Assembly: GCA_026225945.1 (NCBI GenBank)
Contig: JAMJFZ010001228.1
Coordinates: 3,256,001-3,320,000, forward strand
Reading direction: 5' to 3'
Origin: Cricetomys ansorgei
Taxonomy: Eukaryota > Chordata > Mammalia > Rodentia > Nesomyidae
Length of the DNA stretch: 64,000 bases
The notes below the pieces were generated by a model that was not told the DNA's origin, made no database searches, and was given only the letters and a program-made list of their open reading frames with translations. A program made the position numbers and the translations under genes. Positions 63,053 through 64,000 of this stretch are shown here, piece by piece (the stretch's first letter is position 1; each line of letters starts with the position of its first letter).

Positions 63053-64000
63053 CGAGATAGATAAGAAAGAACAGCATGTCTGGGTATCTTTTTTTAAAAA
63101 AAAAAATACAAAATACCATTGTTGTTGAGATATTCTGTCCTAAAATGCTCTTAATTCCCAGTTTCTAACAGAGAAGGGCAATGTATCAGCTCACATCCCA
63201 AAGCTTCTTCACTCGGCTGTTGCCTGTATGCTAGGATGTTCTCATTTTTCCCTTCCTCTCCTCTCTACCCAAACCGGTCTTCTCGGTATTTTAAGCAACC
63301 AGTGGTTTATTGAAATACGTACATTTTCATATCTTATTGTGAGACTCTGGGTCAATTTATGCCTTTTATTTTGGTTGGCTTTCTAAGACTTTGCTCCATC
63401 CATTGAAGGGATTATATGGGCTCTCTTAACTTCAGGTGGAGGTAGACATTTAGACCCCTCAAAATCTATACCAACATCATGGTGAGCACGGCTTCCCTGT
63501 AGTGGATGGAATAGCTGTCTGTTTTCTGCCTGGTCTTCCCTGACACATTCTGGTCACAGCTTAGTATGTCACTGTTCAGGCTCTCCATGCAACCTAAGAC
63601 CTTGGAAATATGTGTGAAGGTAGGTCACAGCTTTTGCTGTCGTGTTGGTTACGCCAGGGTGCAGAAAGTGGTACCCTAAAACATCACATGTTGACATGCC
63701 GATTGCCTTGAATAGAAAAAAAAAGGCATCTTTAAACAGTTGCCTTAGAAATAAAGCTGCTTGGACATCCCCAACCCAATCATACAGCCAAAGGGGAGGT
63801 TTATTCCTCTAAAGCTCTCTATTTCATCTATCTGTCTATCTACTGAAAGACTCAACCCTCCAAAATTGAGCTCAACTGCTTTTGATCCTCTCACCGAAAC
63901 TTCATTAGGTAAGGAAGATTGAATTCCTACCACAGAGGCAGTGCTTAAAAATCAGATAACATCCTAAAGACTGAGAACTTTGCCCCAGGCTATTGTATCT
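63053..64000. other. no gene seen
   Basis: Low-copy looking. A10 at 63099-63108 and A9 near 63716-63724; GGTTTATTCC and CTATCTGTCTATC at 63798-63840. A 62-codon minus frame at 63745-63933 has no known domain. Confidence 0.5.

Overview
This window looks like repeat-dense, non-coding DNA from a muroid rodent. It carries B1, B2/B3, B4, ID and ID-B1 type SINEs, many ERVL-MaLR-like LTRs, rodent LINE-1 3' ends in both orientations and long CA/TG arrays. The LINE-1 protein remnants read clearly as rodent L1, but they differ from the mouse form I know, and a cricetid (vole, hamster or deer-mouse group) is my best guess. That placement is inference. All repeat families were named by eye from memory of consensus patterns, so subfamily names are deliberately loose and most repeat edges are good to about 10-20 bases.

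I find no convincing host protein-coding exon, tRNA, rRNA or CRISPR array. Open frames are short, and nearly all lie in repeats or microsatellites. The window is best read as intergenic or deep-intronic sequence built from layered retroelement insertions.

Layout: 0-13 kb holds scattered SINEs, two adjacent MaLR-like LTRs (3.5-4.3 kb) and an ancient minus-strand L1 (7.4-8.3 kb) carrying a small insertion with a 22-bp target duplication. 13-32 kb holds MaLR LTRs, B4s, L1 ends and an LTR-inside-LTR nest with an exact CCATC duplication (24.97-25.40 kb). 32.5-35.0 kb is a broken gammaretrovirus-like provirus: RNase H, integrase and surface-envelope remnants between repeated LTR-like segments. 36.8-41.6 kb is the largest element, a plus-strand L1 with tandem 5' units, broken ORF1 and broken ORF2, ending before its normal 3' end. 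41.6-43.5 kb is LTR-like sequence. 44.9-45.2 kb is a 141-bp tandem duplication, followed by a 175-bp TG array. 47-51 kb and 57-63 kb are B4-rich, with two B4s interrupted at the same A-rich linker. 51.8-52.6 kb is the most distinctive repeat-free stretch, AT-rich with homeodomain-like TAAT cores.

No cellular system can be assembled from this window. Its interest lies in insertion history: datable nesting, target duplications, an L1 that kept its 5' but lost its 3' end, and a degenerate retroviral fragment.
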